64,000 nt of DNA from Penumbrarchaeum sp964445525 (GTDB lineage Archaea > Thermoplasmatota > Penumbrarchaeia > Penumbrarchaeales > Penumbrarchaeaceae): positions 62,001-126,000 of the forward strand of contig CAYULA010000001.1 of NCBI GenBank assembly GCA_964445525.1, written 5' to 3'. Of the stretch, positions 46,318-55,437 are shown one piece after another (position 1 is the first letter of the stretch; every line of letters starts with the position of its first letter). The translations under genes and the position numbers were made by a program. A model generated the notes under the pieces. That model was not told the DNA's origin. It saw nothing but the letters and a program-made list of their open reading frames with translations, and ran no database searches.

Positions 46318-47475
46318 TCACTTCCTCTTGCCCCTTCCTCTGGACCTTCTTCCCCTTCCTCTCTTGGGAAGAGGCTTATCAGCCCACCAGCCTTCCCTGA
46401 AAGGGGGTTGTCTTCCGCCTCCTCTTTTGGGGCCTTCTTCCTTCTTCAAAATCTCATCTCTTCTTCTGTCCAGTCTCTCCTTCAAAGGTGTAGGATCTCC
46501 CGATCCGTAAGCATCTATCCTCGATGCGATGGATGCTGCATTTGCCAGGGCCCTCGACATCTTCCCCCTCTTTGAAACCGGAAGAGAATGGACCCAGGGA
46601 TGCTGGAATAAAACTCCGTGTTTTGGGGGTTTACCGCCCTCCTTGAGAAACTTGAAGAACATCTTCTCGGCACCCAACACCTGCACGGTGGATGAGGGGA
46701 GCTTGGCCAATCTCGACAACCCTCCGGCACTGTGTATCAGTCTTGCTCCGATCAGAGGACCGACAACATCAGACAGGCAAGGGGCTACAACGCCCATTTC
46801 CTTTTCCAGATATGATTCCATCATCTCCCGGGAATCCCAGAGGGAAATACAAAGTCTGGAAAGCGCTGAAATTCCCTCTATCTCGGGAGCCTCTCCCTTT
46901 GGCGGATCGATATCTTCCCGGTCCAATCTGGCATGCAGGCTGATCGGTTCGGGGTCCTCCGAGATGAGTTCTAGTACCTCTCTCTCCTCCAGAAGAGGAG
47001 ATATCCCCTCCCAGTATTTGCTGTACCATTCCCTCATTCTCTCGGTTATGAGATTTAATGAGGAATCTATGTCTGTCAAGGCCCCCACACCCGACATGAT
47101 GGTGGAATCGTCGGGCCCCTCTTCCTGTGAAAGTTCCGAAAGTAATATGGTTGCCTCTGTCAGGATATTGGTTGAAAAACCCAACTCCCCGGAAGAAGGG
47201 ATATCCGCATCCTTTGGACCGATCAAATCGGCTCCCTCTATCAACGGAAGCAAACGGGAATCGGTAACGTGAGTGATTCCTTCGGAATCAGCCAGTTCCT
47301 TCTCACGATCAAGGATCTCTCCCTTGCCCATGATATGAAGTTCATCTGCTATCTTTCGCGGATCCCTCTCGGGTTTTATACTGTCGATTACCCTCCATGA
47401 CTCTCCACTCTTGGATACCAGGAATGTCCCGTACCATGTCGTATGAAGTACCTTCTTCTCATTCACGGGACCCAT
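46318..47475 (-). CDS. Nop5/Nop56-type C/D box RNP core protein
   Basis: A 385-residue protein from the ATG at 47475; the frame continues upstream but the sequence MGPVNEKKVLHTTWYGTFLV fits the start of the family. It has an N-terminal fibrillarin-binding region, a coiled-coil (about 170-240) and the Nop domain with GVVAPCLSDVVGPLIGARLI and GxxPPKxGVLFQHP. It ends in a basic Arg/Gly/Lys-rich tail (KRGRGRRSRGRGKRK). It recruits fibrillarin to guide RNAs for 2'-O-methylation. The fibrillarin gene is usually next to nop5 in archaea but is not present here; instead Hel308 follows immediately. Confidence 0.92.
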   Translation of the reverse strand: MGPVNEKKVLHTTWYGTFLVSKSGESWRVIDSIKPERDPRKIADELHIMGKGEILDREKELADSEGITHVTDSRLLPLIEGADLIGPKDADIPSSGELGFSTNILTEATILLSELSQEEGPDDSTIMSGVGALTDIDSSLNLITERMREWYSKYWEGISPLLEEREVLELISEDPEPISLHARLDREDIDPPKGEAPEIEGISALSRLCISLWDSREMMESYLEKEMGVVAPCLSDVVGPLIGARLIHSAGGLSRLAKLPSSTVQVLGAEKMFFKFLKEGGKPPKHGVLFQHPWVHSLPVSKRGKMSRALANAASIASRIDAYGSGDPTPLKERLDRRRDEILKKEEGPKRGGGRQPPFREGWWADKPLPKRGRGRRSRGRGKRK

Positions 47476-47546
47476 ATTGCATACATTCGATATAAAGGAC
47501 CGCGGACGGGGGGTTCGCGCAAGTATCACAATCTCAATAACGAAGT

Positions 47547-48287
47547 ATGTTATTGGGGAAAGAGTTGAATTCAAAGCATCTGAAATTCAGGACCGTCAGG
47601 ATCGACGGAGGAGAAAAGGAGCTTCTGTTCATACACGGATTCGGGGGCAATCTCGAGCAGCCAGGCGTGAAATGGACAATGAAAAGGTTCAGGGAAGCCG
47701 ATTACTCGGTAACCTATGTTCAGCTACCCACGATCATAAAGAATTTCAATAAAGATATTCTAAAACCTGTAATTGAGGTTCAGAAAGGACTGGAAAGGCA
47801 TGTAGTGGCGGGATTCTCACTCGGAGGTCTGACCGCAGCATATCTCAACGATGATACCGGGAAAGTATACCTCTCCCCTTTCTGGGGAATAAATGAGAGA
47901 TGGGCATTCAAGGGCCTGGGAGGCGTATTGAAGGTCCTCGCCGGATTCAACAAACCTTCCCTTAAAAGGCATTTCGAAAAAGAGGATGCGGGTCCCCTGG
48001 GAGTTGAGCAGGATATGAGGGGGATACCTGACAGTGTTGATCCAAGAACCATACATGAAATGCATCATGCCCAGATCCGGATGCCGGAACCTTCCTTGAA
48101 TGATGTGGTATTCTACTGCCCCAGGGATATGGTCATCTCGATCAAGGAAGTTGAGAAACGGGATATCGAGAAACATACATTCAGGGGAGGACATATGTTC
48201 TACCTGTCCAGGGATCGAAAGGAAATCATGGATGCGATCATAAAGGTCCTGGACAGGAGATCTGATCACAGCCACTCGGCCAATTGA
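47547..48287 (+). CDS. Alpha/beta hydrolase
   Basis: A 246-residue hydrolase-fold protein. HGFGG near the N terminus is the oxyanion segment; GFSLGG (residues near 95) contains the nucleophile Ser of the GxSxG elbow; an Asp in CPRDMVI and a His in RGGHMFY complete the triad. Size fits short lipase/esterase or thioesterase members, and substrate cannot be told. The start ATG at 47547 is 71 bp from the divergent nop5 start. The 3' end overlaps the convergent fetB end by 22 bp. Confidence 0.85.
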   Translation: MLLGKELNSKHLKFRTVRIDGGEKELLFIHGFGGNLEQPGVKWTMKRFREADYSVTYVQLPTIIKNFNKDILKPVIEVQKGLERHVVAGFSLGGLTAAYLNDDTGKVYLSPFWGINERWAFKGLGGVLKVLAGFNKPSLKRHFEKEDAGPLGVEQDMRGIPDSVDPRTIHEMHHAQIRMPEPSLNDVVFYCPRDMVISIKEVEKRDIEKHTFRGGHMFYLSRDRKEIMDAIIKVLDRRSDHSHSAN

Positions 48288-49048
48288 TAAGCTTTGGTGA
48301 AAAGTAGTTTCCTGGCAAGATACACCGCCATGAGGGAGGTTATTATCCCTCCCCCTAGGATCATAAGGTATACTATTATCTGATATTCGGCAGCCAGTAT
48401 CGGATTTGTCCCTGCGATCAGCAGACCTGCCATGGCTCCGGGGATGAATATTATTCCGAGTGTCTTCAGGGAATCTATATTGGGTATAAGGGCGGCCTTG
48501 ACAGACATCCTGGAATACTCCTCCATTGCCTCTTTGGGAGAGGCTCCGAGAGAGAGCATGGTTTCCAGGGCTGGCTTGTTGGTCTCGAATTCCCGGATCA
48601 ATCTGTTCAGCGCAAGCGAGCAGATCGTCATGGCATTGCCGAAGACCATACCGGAAAGGGGTATGACAAACTGCGGTTCGGCGGGCATGGCTCCAGTCGC
48701 CCACAATACCGTTAAAACAACGGTTCCCCCCACCAAGATCGATGGCGTTGTTATTCTGTAAGCACCGGGCATCTTTCCAGCTCGCTTCGCAGAGGTGTAG
48801 CCTCCCATCAATATCATTGCTATCAGGATCAACCATATTGGATAGTACCACCATTCGAACTCGAAAAGGAAGAACAGCACGGCTGCTGTTATAAACAATT
48901 GTAAACTTCCCCGAACCAATGCGATGGTATACTCCTTTGCAACACCGATCTTCTTCCAGATGGAGATCAAGATAACCATTACGAACAATATCAGAGTAAG
49001 ACCCAGAATTACCAGGCCCTCTTCCCAGGTATATGGAAGCCCGCTCAA
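48266..49048 (-). CDS. fetB: FetB-like (UPF0014) ABC permease
   Basis: A 260-residue permease with about seven helices and the hallmark GNAMTICSLALNRL and LSLGASPKEAM, with PGAMAGLLIAGTNP near the C terminus, as in the FetB/YbbM (UPF0014) family. In Escherichia coli FetAB takes part in iron export and resistance to oxidative stress. It overlaps its ATPase gene by 4 bp. Its transport direction in this organism is inferred from the family. Confidence 0.92.
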   Translation of the reverse strand: MSGLPYTWEEGLVILGLTLILFVMVILISIWKKIGVAKEYTIALVRGSLQLFITAAVLFFLFEFEWWYYPIWLILIAMILMGGYTSAKRAGKMPGAYRITTPSILVGGTVVLTVLWATGAMPAEPQFVIPLSGMVFGNAMTICSLALNRLIREFETNKPALETMLSLGASPKEAMEEYSRMSVKAALIPNIDSLKTLGIIFIPGAMAGLLIAGTNPILAAEYQIIVYLMILGGGIITSLMAVYLARKLLFTKAYQLAEWL

Positions 49049-49725
49049 TATGCCCCCTCCCAGACGAACTCGTCAGCTTTTCTTACGTTTTTGACCTTGC
49101 CCGATTTGAGATTGGCTATCCTGTCGGAAACCCTCATCGCCTGGGGGACATCGTGTGTAACCCAGATGACGGTGAGTGATCTGGAGGAGGCGGAGTCGAG
49201 TATGGTTTTTTCCATTCTCTCCACCTTTTTGGGATCCACACCGGCTGTGGGTTCATCAAGGAGGAGTACATCCGGTTTCAATGCCAGGGCCCTTGCAAGA
49301 GAGACGCGCTTCTTCTCTCCTCCGGATAGTCTGGAGGCATCTTTGTCGGCAAAGGAAGAGGGAAGACCTGCATCTTCCAGGCAACCTCCGATATCACATT
49401 CTTTGCTCATATTGGCCAGTCTGGGCCCGTATTTCACGTTGTCCATAACGGTTCCAGGAAGCATGACGGATTCCTGGGGGACCAGAACAGCCTTTCGTCT
49501 AAGTGAAACGGGGTCCATATCCTTTATCGACTTTCCAAGACATACTATGGAACCCGAATCCAGCTCGATCAACCTGTTCATCGTTCTCAATAAAGTTGAT
49601 TTGCCGCTGCCGGATGGACCTACCAGGGACATCACTTCTCCTCTCTCGATCTCGAGATCCAATCCTTTCAATATCCTGTTACCTCCCAGGACCTTGGTTG
49701 CTTTGTTGATTTTATATGCCTTCAA
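49045..49725 (-). CDS. fetA: FetA-like ABC ATP-binding protein
   Basis: A 226-residue ATPase, the partner of the FetB-like permease downstream. Walker A GPSGSGKST, signature LSGGEKKRVSLARAL, Walker B VLLLDEPTAGVD and the H-loop VTHDVPQ are intact. The sequence LVPQESVMLPGTVMDNV is typical of the FetA/PstB-like group. Four base pairs of overlap with both the padR gene before it and fetB after it show a three-gene operon. Control by the PadR protein is likely. Confidence 0.92.
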   Translation of the reverse strand: MKAYKINKATKVLGGNRILKGLDLEIERGEVMSLVGPSGSGKSTLLRTMNRLIELDSGSIVCLGKSIKDMDPVSLRRKAVLVPQESVMLPGTVMDNVKYGPRLANMSKECDIGGCLEDAGLPSSFADKDASRLSGGEKKRVSLARALALKPDVLLLDEPTAGVDPKKVERMEKTILDSASSRSLTVIWVTHDVPQAMRVSDRIANLKSGKVKNVRKADEFVWEGAY

Positions 49726-50024
49726 TCAAGAACCTCCCCTGATAGCTCCCTGATGGAATCTTTCATCTTATCAAGGATCATTTTCCCCTTTGGTGTTATT
49801 CTGTAGATCTTTCTTATCTTTCCTTCAACCGCCTTTTCCGAGACTTTCAAGAGATCGTCATTTTTCAGCTCATGCAATATTGGATAGAGGGTTCCTGGAC
49901 TTAACTCGTAACCATGCTGCCTTAGCTCATCAAGCATCCAGGAGCCGTATATCCCATCCTTCTCGGAGGCATGATGAAGTATGTGAACCCTGATAAAAGC
50001 CAGAATGATCTTCCTTTCATACAT
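49722..50024 (-). CDS. PadR-family transcriptional regulator
   Basis: A 100-residue regulator. It opens with a helix and a winged helix-turn-helix (IYGSWMLDELRQHGYELSPGTLYPILHELKNDDLLK), then a wing with KIRKIYRITPKGK and a short C-terminal dimer helix, as in PadR subfamily 2. Such proteins repress transporters and enzymes until an effector binds. The gene heads the padR-fetA-fetB operon, and a strong palindrome sits just before its ATG (50026-50044). The effector is unknown; iron or another metal would fit the FetAB context. Confidence 0.92.
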   Translation of the reverse strand: MYERKIILAFIRVHILHHASEKDGIYGSWMLDELRQHGYELSPGTLYPILHELKNDDLLKVSEKAVEGKIRKIYRITPKGKMILDKMKDSIRELSGEVLD

Positions 50025-50025
50025 T

Positions 50026-50044
50026 GATATCGAGTTTCGATATC
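50026..50044 (-). promoter_or_regulatory. Palindromic operator before padR-fetAB
   Basis: GATATCGA and TCGATATC are perfect 8-bp arms around three bases, only two bases upstream of the padR ATG on the minus strand. An AT-rich run on that strand (about 50050-50062) would be the TATA box. The mRNA could thus be nearly leaderless and the site would overlap the transcription start, which is typical of autorepression. Confidence 0.6.
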
Positions 50045-50172
50045 GGTTTTCATAATAATAGTTTTGGCCGAACTATCGAGGCCTTGAAAGAGGGACATCC
50101 ATGTACATTGACAGTTTTATTATATCGGAGATGGCATTATCAATCGGGTTCATGGTTCCTGGAGGTTAGTTC

Positions 50173-50625
50173 ATGCGTACTCCAAGAGATTATTTACAAG
50201 AGATCGAGACAATCAAAGCAGAGGAGATCATGGGCAGAAGACCACTCAATCCCGAGGATATCGGCTCAATCAAGAAAGAGATGAGACTTGTGAGAAGTGA
50301 GCTGGCTCTGCTGAAAAGGAATATGGACCTCGACCTCTATCACATAAGATCCGTTTACTCGTGCAGATTGGCTTCGGATATCAAAAGGTCCGTGATCGAT
50401 GAGATATTCGATGAGAGCTCCCTCACAAGAGAATTCGAGATCGAAACAAGAGAGGACCTTAAAAAAGAAAAGGATCTCCTAATCGAGGAATACAGCATCC
50501 CCCGAAAAAGGATCGAGGAACTGATAGAGAAGATCGACTCCTCCATACCGAGAAAGGGTACAACCCAGGATTGTGAGGATGGTTCATGCGGCAGAAGAAT
50601 AGTGAAGCAAAAGAATTTTGATTGA
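50173..50625 (+). CDS. Coiled-coil protein of unknown function
   Basis: A 150-residue, very charged protein. Residues 30-125 are helical with heptad-type repeats (KKEMRLVRSELALLKRNMDLDL, later REDLKKEKDLLIEEY, each part of the coiled coil). A C-terminal CEDGSCGRR contains two close Cys. TGGAGGT lies before the ATG. It is flanked by the PadR operon and the second TetR module but shares no overlap with either. No family is recognised. Confidence 0.65.
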   Translation: MRTPRDYLQEIETIKAEEIMGRRPLNPEDIGSIKKEMRLVRSELALLKRNMDLDLYHIRSVYSCRLASDIKRSVIDEIFDESSLTREFEIETREDLKKEKDLLIEEYSIPRKRIEELIEKIDSSIPRKGTTQDCEDGSCGRRIVKQKNFD

Positions 50626-50691
50626 ACCATGGATACCATTCCATTCTAATCATAGTCAACTTTTAATAGCAGGTTTCATTATTATTAGCCG

Positions 50692-50705
50692 ACCGACCGG
50701 TCGGT
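50692..50705 (+). promoter_or_regulatory. TetR operator of the second TetR-ABC module
   Basis: ACCGACCGGTCGGT is a perfect 14-bp palindrome 12 bp upstream of the TetR start at 50717. Its half-sites equal those at 23498-23514 upstream of the first module, although the spacing differs (no centre base here, one there). TATA-like AT-rich sequence (50657-50688) precedes it. Confidence 0.65.
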
Positions 50706-50716
50706 ATGTGAGGAAA

Positions 50717-51307
50717 ATGACGCCCGAACAGGAAACAAGGGAAAGATTGCTCGAGACCGCTTTCGAGCTGTTCCACTCAAAAGGATACGATCAGGTATCC
50801 CTGAATGATATTACAAAAAAAGCAGGTGTTTCCAAGGGAGGTCTGTTCCATCATTTCGATTCCAAATATTCGCTTGCAAGAGACTCGCTTATGTGGTGGG
50901 CCTCTAAGAAGATGGAACCGGACATGATCAGGATGATGCACGATGACATGGAACCGAGGGAATTATTGACAGCCTTTTTGGACCTTATGATGGATATATC
51001 CTTGGAATCATCAGGTTTCACGAGATTCTTCTGGGGTGTGTTCGACGAATCCTTGAGAAGGAAGGAGGACCATTCGATATGGATCGAATTCATGGAAGGA
51101 TATGTGGGAATGGTATCCGGCCAATACGAGATCATGGGTGTTGAACATCCGAGAGAGAGGGCATTGCTCTTCCTCGCTTCCATGGATGGTATAGCTCTCT
51201 ACAGTGAGATGATATCAGCATCGGGTGAACAATTGAACATGGACAGATTGAGGTCGGCAATCATTGATTCCTTTATTGATATTGGAAATGGGAGTGGTCG
51301 AAAATGA
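50717..51307 (+). CDS. TetR-family regulator of the second ABC module
   Basis: A 196-residue TetR protein. The ATG at 50717 follows TGAGGAAA, while the frame upstream would read through the operator. The DNA-binding part is TRERLLETAFELFHSKGYDQVSL, ITKKAGVSKGGLFHHFDSKYSLA. The rest is the ligand and dimer domain. It overlaps the ATPase gene by 4 bp and is the first gene of a three-gene operon like that at 23536-27483. It is expected to repress this operon at the palindrome 50692-50705. Confidence 0.92.
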   Translation: MTPEQETRERLLETAFELFHSKGYDQVSLNDITKKAGVSKGGLFHHFDSKYSLARDSLMWWASKKMEPDMIRMMHDDMEPRELLTAFLDLMMDISLESSGFTRFFWGVFDESLRRKEDHSIWIEFMEGYVGMVSGQYEIMGVEHPRERALLFLASMDGIALYSEMISASGEQLNMDRLRSAIIDSFIDIGNGSGRK

Positions 51308-52032
51308 ATCAAAATGATGATCTGATTATCAAGGCGAGCAATGTGAAGAGGACCTTCGACCTCGGAGAAGTGAAGGTAAATGCCCTCAGAGGAGTGGACC
51401 TCCAGGTGAAAAGGGGAGAGTTCCTTGTGATACTCGGACCCAGTGGATCCGGGAAATCCACCCTGCTCAACTGCCTGGGAGGGATAGACAGCCCAACAGG
51501 GGGTAGCATCCTTGTTGATGGTAAGGAGATCAAGAACCTTGGGGAAAAGAAATTGTCGGCCTACAGAAGAGAGAAGGTAGGTTGGATCTTCCAGTTCTTC
51601 AATCTGATCCCTTCACTCACCGCTGTTGAAAATGTTGCACTGGCACTGGAAATGGCCCACGACAGGAAGGAGATGATCAAGAGGAGCAGGGAGGCACTGG
51701 AACTGGTGGGCATCGGGAACAAGTCTGAGATGTTCCCATCACAGCTATCAGGTGGAGAGCAGCAGAGGGTTGCCATAGCAAGGGCGCTGGTGAAGAGACC
51801 GGACATCGTCCTGGCGGATGAACCAACGGGAAATCTGGACTGGGTCACAGGGCAAAAGATAGCTGACCTCATGAAGGACCTGAACAGAAAGGAAGGGTTG
51901 ACCTTCCTCGTGGTTTCCCATGACATCTCCATAACCGAGGTGGCAGACAGGGTCGTCAATCTGATGGATGGAAAGCTTTCAAAGGAACAGCACAGGAAAC
52001 CAAGGTCCAAGAAGGTGATGGGAGAATGCTGA
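51304..52032 (+). CDS. ABC transporter ATP-binding protein (MacB/LolD type)
   Basis: A 242-residue ATPase with Walker A GPSGSGKST, signature LSGGEQQRVAIARAL, Walker B IVLADEPTGNLD and the H-loop VSHDIS. IFQFFNLIPSLTAVENVALAL marks the LolD/MacB class. The start lies within the last codons of the TetR gene, so translation is coupled, and its end overlaps the permease start by 7 bp. It drives the permease at 52026. Confidence 0.93.
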   Translation: MNQNDDLIIKASNVKRTFDLGEVKVNALRGVDLQVKRGEFLVILGPSGSGKSTLLNCLGGIDSPTGGSILVDGKEIKNLGEKKLSAYRREKVGWIFQFFNLIPSLTAVENVALALEMAHDRKEMIKRSREALELVGIGNKSEMFPSQLSGGEQQRVAIARALVKRPDIVLADEPTGNLDWVTGQKIADLMKDLNRKEGLTFLVVSHDISITEVADRVVNLMDGKLSKEQHRKPRSKKVMGEC

Positions 52033-54398
52033 TACTTGTGAAGAAGGCGATGAGAGACCTTCTCAGACAGAAGTTGAGGACCATCTCGATAATGGTAGCC
52101 ATTCTTCTGTCGGTTGGTCTGGGCATTGGACTCACCAATGCAACACAGAATGCGATCGATTCCTTCGACAAGAGACTTGATGTCACCAACTACGAGGATA
52201 TCGACATGCATTTCGACATGACAACCATTGACCTGGATGATATCAATTCGATAGAAGGGGTGGACAATGCGATCGGAAGGGTGTTCATAACCACCCAGGT
52301 CCAGATTGGAAATGAAAAATACAAGGCACACTGGATCTCATCACCATATCATCCCGAGAAACCCTATTCCGCCATCAACGGTTTTCAGATGACGGATGGT
52401 TCCTACGTATCATCGAACTCATCCTTCCAGGCGGTGATAGGAAATCTCTTCGCGGAGCAGAACAACGTAAGAATTGGGGATCGCATGACCCTATTCTACG
52501 ACAATATCACACAGGAGATCACCATCACTGGTGCAGGTGCCTCACCCGAATACATATATGTTGTAAGCGACGAAGGTTGGCCCGAACCATCCCTTCTTGT
52601 CCCCGTGTTCACCACATACGAGATGACAAAGAAACTCCTTGACCTTGATGATGGTGCATGCAATGAACTCGTTGTGAAGGTGAAGGACGGTTTCGATGAA
52701 AATGTGGTCAAACAGCGTATAGAATCCTATCTGCTGGACCAGGGTGTAAGGGTCACTAGCTCCGTTCTTGGAACGGAGGAGAACGACTACATGTTCTCCA
52801 GGGCGGATGCGGATGCAATGGGGCAGATGGGTTGGATATTCGGGACCATCATAATGGTCGTCACTGCGGTGGTAATATACAACTCCATGACCAGACTGAT
52901 ATCCTCACAGAGAGCCTACATCGGGGTCATGGGTGCCCTTGGAGGCAAGATGCGGGACATCATCCTTCACTATTCCCTGTTCGGTTTTTTCATGGGGATA
53001 ATAGGTTCGATTCTTGGAATCCCACTTGGAATATTAACTTCCAGAATGATAATGATGGAATACGGTGACATCGTCGGATTGGTGGATCCTGCCACCAATT
53101 TGAACCTGATCTACGTTGTCATATTCGCGCTCGCGGGAACCGGGATAGCAACAATGGGTGCGCTGCTTGGCTCTTTCAAGGCAGCCTCCATCGGACCCAG
53201 GGAGGCCCTGACCTCGCAGTACAATGTTCAGAAGTTCACCAGGAAGACATTTCTGGAGAAATTACTCGACATCACCGGCAGAAGGGAGAGGATCCTTCCC
53301 AGGGTTCCCCTGAGAAATCTGAGCAGACACAGGGTCAGGACCTCAATCACCATGATATCCCTAGGTGTATACCTGATCCTGGTATTCTCATGCCTTGCAC
53401 TGGCCTCCGGTTTCCTGGACCCCCTGGAGAACAACTATGACAATTACGAGAAATGGGATTTGAAGGTGAAACTGGTAAATCCACTGCCGGAAGACAATAT
53501 CACAACAATATTCGATGGAGGATCCTTTCAGGACCTGGATGTTGAGATGGCCATGGATGATTACATACCGATCAGGGACGGAGATGGATTATCATTTGTC
53601 AGGTTCCAGGCCTTCGAGACAGAATCCGAGATGAGGAACTTCCATGTTATCGAAGGGAATTTCGATCCGGAAAATGGAGTGCTAATCGGATCGATCATTG
53701 CAAACGATCTCGGATTGAATACTGGAGATGAAGTGGAGTTCGTTCAGGGCAACAGAAGCGTCACCACCACAATAACCGGGATCACCGGTGAATTGATGGA
53801 CGATTCTTTCCTGATGACACTTGATCAGGTGAAGGACCTGTTCGGGACAGGTGGTTTTATGAACTCCCTGATCGTTAGGACGAATGGAATGGACCATGAG
53901 ATCCTGGAAGGAATCTTCAGGGAGAACTTTCCCGTGTCCGCATTCATATACACAGAAAACGTGATCAAGGGAATAGAGACCATGATGCAGGGAATACTTG
54001 CCATGTTCTTTATCTTCATAGCATTCGGAGTGGTCGCAGAGGTCCTCTTCGTGTCGACAACAGTTGTCCTGAACATCCTGGACAGGGAATCCGAGTTCGT
54101 ATCACTGAGGGCCATCGGAGGAAAACCCGGAAGGATCAGGAGAATGATCGTTCTGGAGACCATGATACTGCTTGCCGGAGGACTTCTGATAGGTTTGCCC
54201 CTTGGATTCTTCACAACAAGGTGGGCCATGGCCTACATGGTCAAGGACCTTATGTACTACATCATATCGGTGGATGTCTGGGTGTATTTCGTAACAGGTC
54301 TGATCGCTGCAATATCGGCGATACTGGCATCATATATCTCGGCCAACCACATAACAAAGGTCAAGCTGGTCGATGCCATCAGGCACAGGTCCACCTGA
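52026..54398 (+). CDS. FtsX/MacB-type ABC permease, two-domain
   Basis: A 790-residue permease organised like the one at 25030: a first helix (about 20-37), an outer domain, three helices (about 270-400), then a second unit beginning near 430 with another outer domain and three C-terminal helices (about 650-785). The overall arrangement is shared although sequence similarity by eye is low to moderate. It is likely the transport channel of the second TetR-controlled exporter. No outer-membrane component is expected in an archaeon. Confidence 0.9.
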   Translation: MLILVKKAMRDLLRQKLRTISIMVAILLSVGLGIGLTNATQNAIDSFDKRLDVTNYEDIDMHFDMTTIDLDDINSIEGVDNAIGRVFITTQVQIGNEKYKAHWISSPYHPEKPYSAINGFQMTDGSYVSSNSSFQAVIGNLFAEQNNVRIGDRMTLFYDNITQEITITGAGASPEYIYVVSDEGWPEPSLLVPVFTTYEMTKKLLDLDDGACNELVVKVKDGFDENVVKQRIESYLLDQGVRVTSSVLGTEENDYMFSRADADAMGQMGWIFGTIIMVVTAVVIYNSMTRLISSQRAYIGVMGALGGKMRDIILHYSLFGFFMGIIGSILGIPLGILTSRMIMMEYGDIVGLVDPATNLNLIYVVIFALAGTGIATMGALLGSFKAASIGPREALTSQYNVQKFTRKTFLEKLLDITGRRERILPRVPLRNLSRHRVRTSITMISLGVYLILVFSCLALASGFLDPLENNYDNYEKWDLKVKLVNPLPEDNITTIFDGGSFQDLDVEMAMDDYIPIRDGDGLSFVRFQAFETESEMRNFHVIEGNFDPENGVLIGSIIANDLGLNTGDEVEFVQGNRSVTTTITGITGELMDDSFLMTLDQVKDLFGTGGFMNSLIVRTNGMDHEILEGIFRENFPVSAFIYTENVIKGIETMMQGILAMFFIFIAFGVVAEVLFVSTTVVLNILDRESEFVSLRAIGGKPGRIRRMIVLETMILLAGGLLIGLPLGFFTTRWAMAYMVKDLMYYIISVDVWVYFVTGLIAAISAILASYISANHITKVKLVDAIRHRST

Positions 54399-54403
54399 TT
54401 ATT

Positions 54404-55024
54404 TCAGATACCGCCAGGATGGTCCGCGAGATATTCATCAAGGTATACCAGTCTCTCGATGCATATCTTCGGATCATCTCCCAGGGAGATAGCTCCATGA
54501 CCCTTCCATATGACAGTGTGATTTGATCTCATTGCGGTCATTGTGGCATTTGCCAGTTCAATCGAACCCGGTTCCATCTTATCGACCCAACCATATCCTT
54601 CCGGCAAGGGGATCATCCCGGAAAGAGCGGTTACGGAATCCATGTGGCAATGGACCAGGGCCCTTCCTTTGCCGGTTGAGTATGCAAGCAAATGGGATGT
54701 GATATCGCTTGTCGGAGGACCTTCGCCCCATATCAATGATAGTTGCTCCCTGTCTATTTTGTAGAGCCCAAGGGCCTTCTCCGGTGTATTTACAACATCG
54801 TCCATTGTGAAGAAGGTCCTTGTGGCGATCAGAAAATCACCATCGAGTGATCGGACCTCCACCCCCGCGGTGAAGGTATCCTTCACCGGGAGGTCCTCAT
54901 AATCGTCATCGATCAGAATGGACATGTTTCCGAAAAATGATCTCGCCCAATCCCTGGAGATCAGCTTCATTGCTGCCTGCTTGAATTTATCTATCAATGG
55001 ATCAAGCTGCAAGGACATCTTCAA
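54404..55024 (-). CDS. Class II aldolase family protein
   Basis: A 206-residue protein of the class II aldolase/adducin fold, the group of L-fuculose-phosphate and L-ribulose-phosphate enzymes. Zinc ligands are seen as HCH (near residue 118) and the His of KGHGAISLG. The motif where a Glu often stands in the aldolases reads PTSDITSHLLAY here, so the catalytic acid may be Asp. The reaction (aldol cleavage or epimerisation of a phosphosugar) cannot be fixed. It converges on the second ABC module with a 5-bp gap. Confidence 0.85.
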   Translation of the reverse strand: MKMSLQLDPLIDKFKQAAMKLISRDWARSFFGNMSILIDDDYEDLPVKDTFTAGVEVRSLDGDFLIATRTFFTMDDVVNTPEKALGLYKIDREQLSLIWGEGPPTSDITSHLLAYSTGKGRALVHCHMDSVTALSGMIPLPEGYGWVDKMEPGSIELANATMTAMRSNHTVIWKGHGAISLGDDPKICIERLVYLDEYLADHPGGI

Positions 55025-55073
55025 ACCTTGAGGTCAATCGCAGGGATGCAAGATAAGGATTGCCTGTTTTGTA

Positions 55074-55298
55074 TCATGAATCCTGTTTTTTGTCCACGGT
55101 ATGAACAAGCCTGCCGAAAATGCCTATCAGGACCAAGATGATACTAACGGCATATATCCCCCAGTCGAGGATCCTGCCTGATTTGATGAACATGGCGATG
55201 GTCCAGGTGATGAAAAGTATGACACCCGCCACTGCAATAAGGGTGAATATGCCCCTGGAGATGGAGTGCGGAAACGGCACCTGTTTCTCTTCGACCAT
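55074..55298 (-). CDS. Small two-helix membrane protein
   Basis: A 74-residue protein from the ATG at 55298, preceded by GAGGCGGC. Two membrane helices (about 14-35 and 45-63) are followed by a short polar end. The open frame continues upstream to 55487, but that would run through tRNA-Gln (55438-55510), so it is not the true start. No family recognised. Confidence 0.55.
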   Translation of the reverse strand: MVEEKQVPFPHSISRGIFTLIAVAGVILFITWTIAMFIKSGRILDWGIYAVSIILVLIGIFGRLVHTVDKKQDS

Positions 55299-55437
55299 GA
55301 GAATCGCCGCCTCATGACACTTTTCATTTAAAAGGATATCGGATGAGAAGGTGCCAAAAAACAGCTCTGAAATGGTACCTGGGCATAAAACAGAAAGGAT
55401 AATATATAGTAGATAATATCCCCGCACCCTAACCCAC

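Noticed and set aside
46529..47272. Plus-strand frame of 247 codons over nop5
   Set aside because: The minus-strand reading is a clear Nop domain protein; the plus frame is Ser-rich shadow sequence.
47817..48854. Minus-strand open frame of 345 codons
   Set aside because: It runs antisense to the hydrolase gene and through the FetB gene, has no start signal or recognisable domain, and both overlapped genes match known families.
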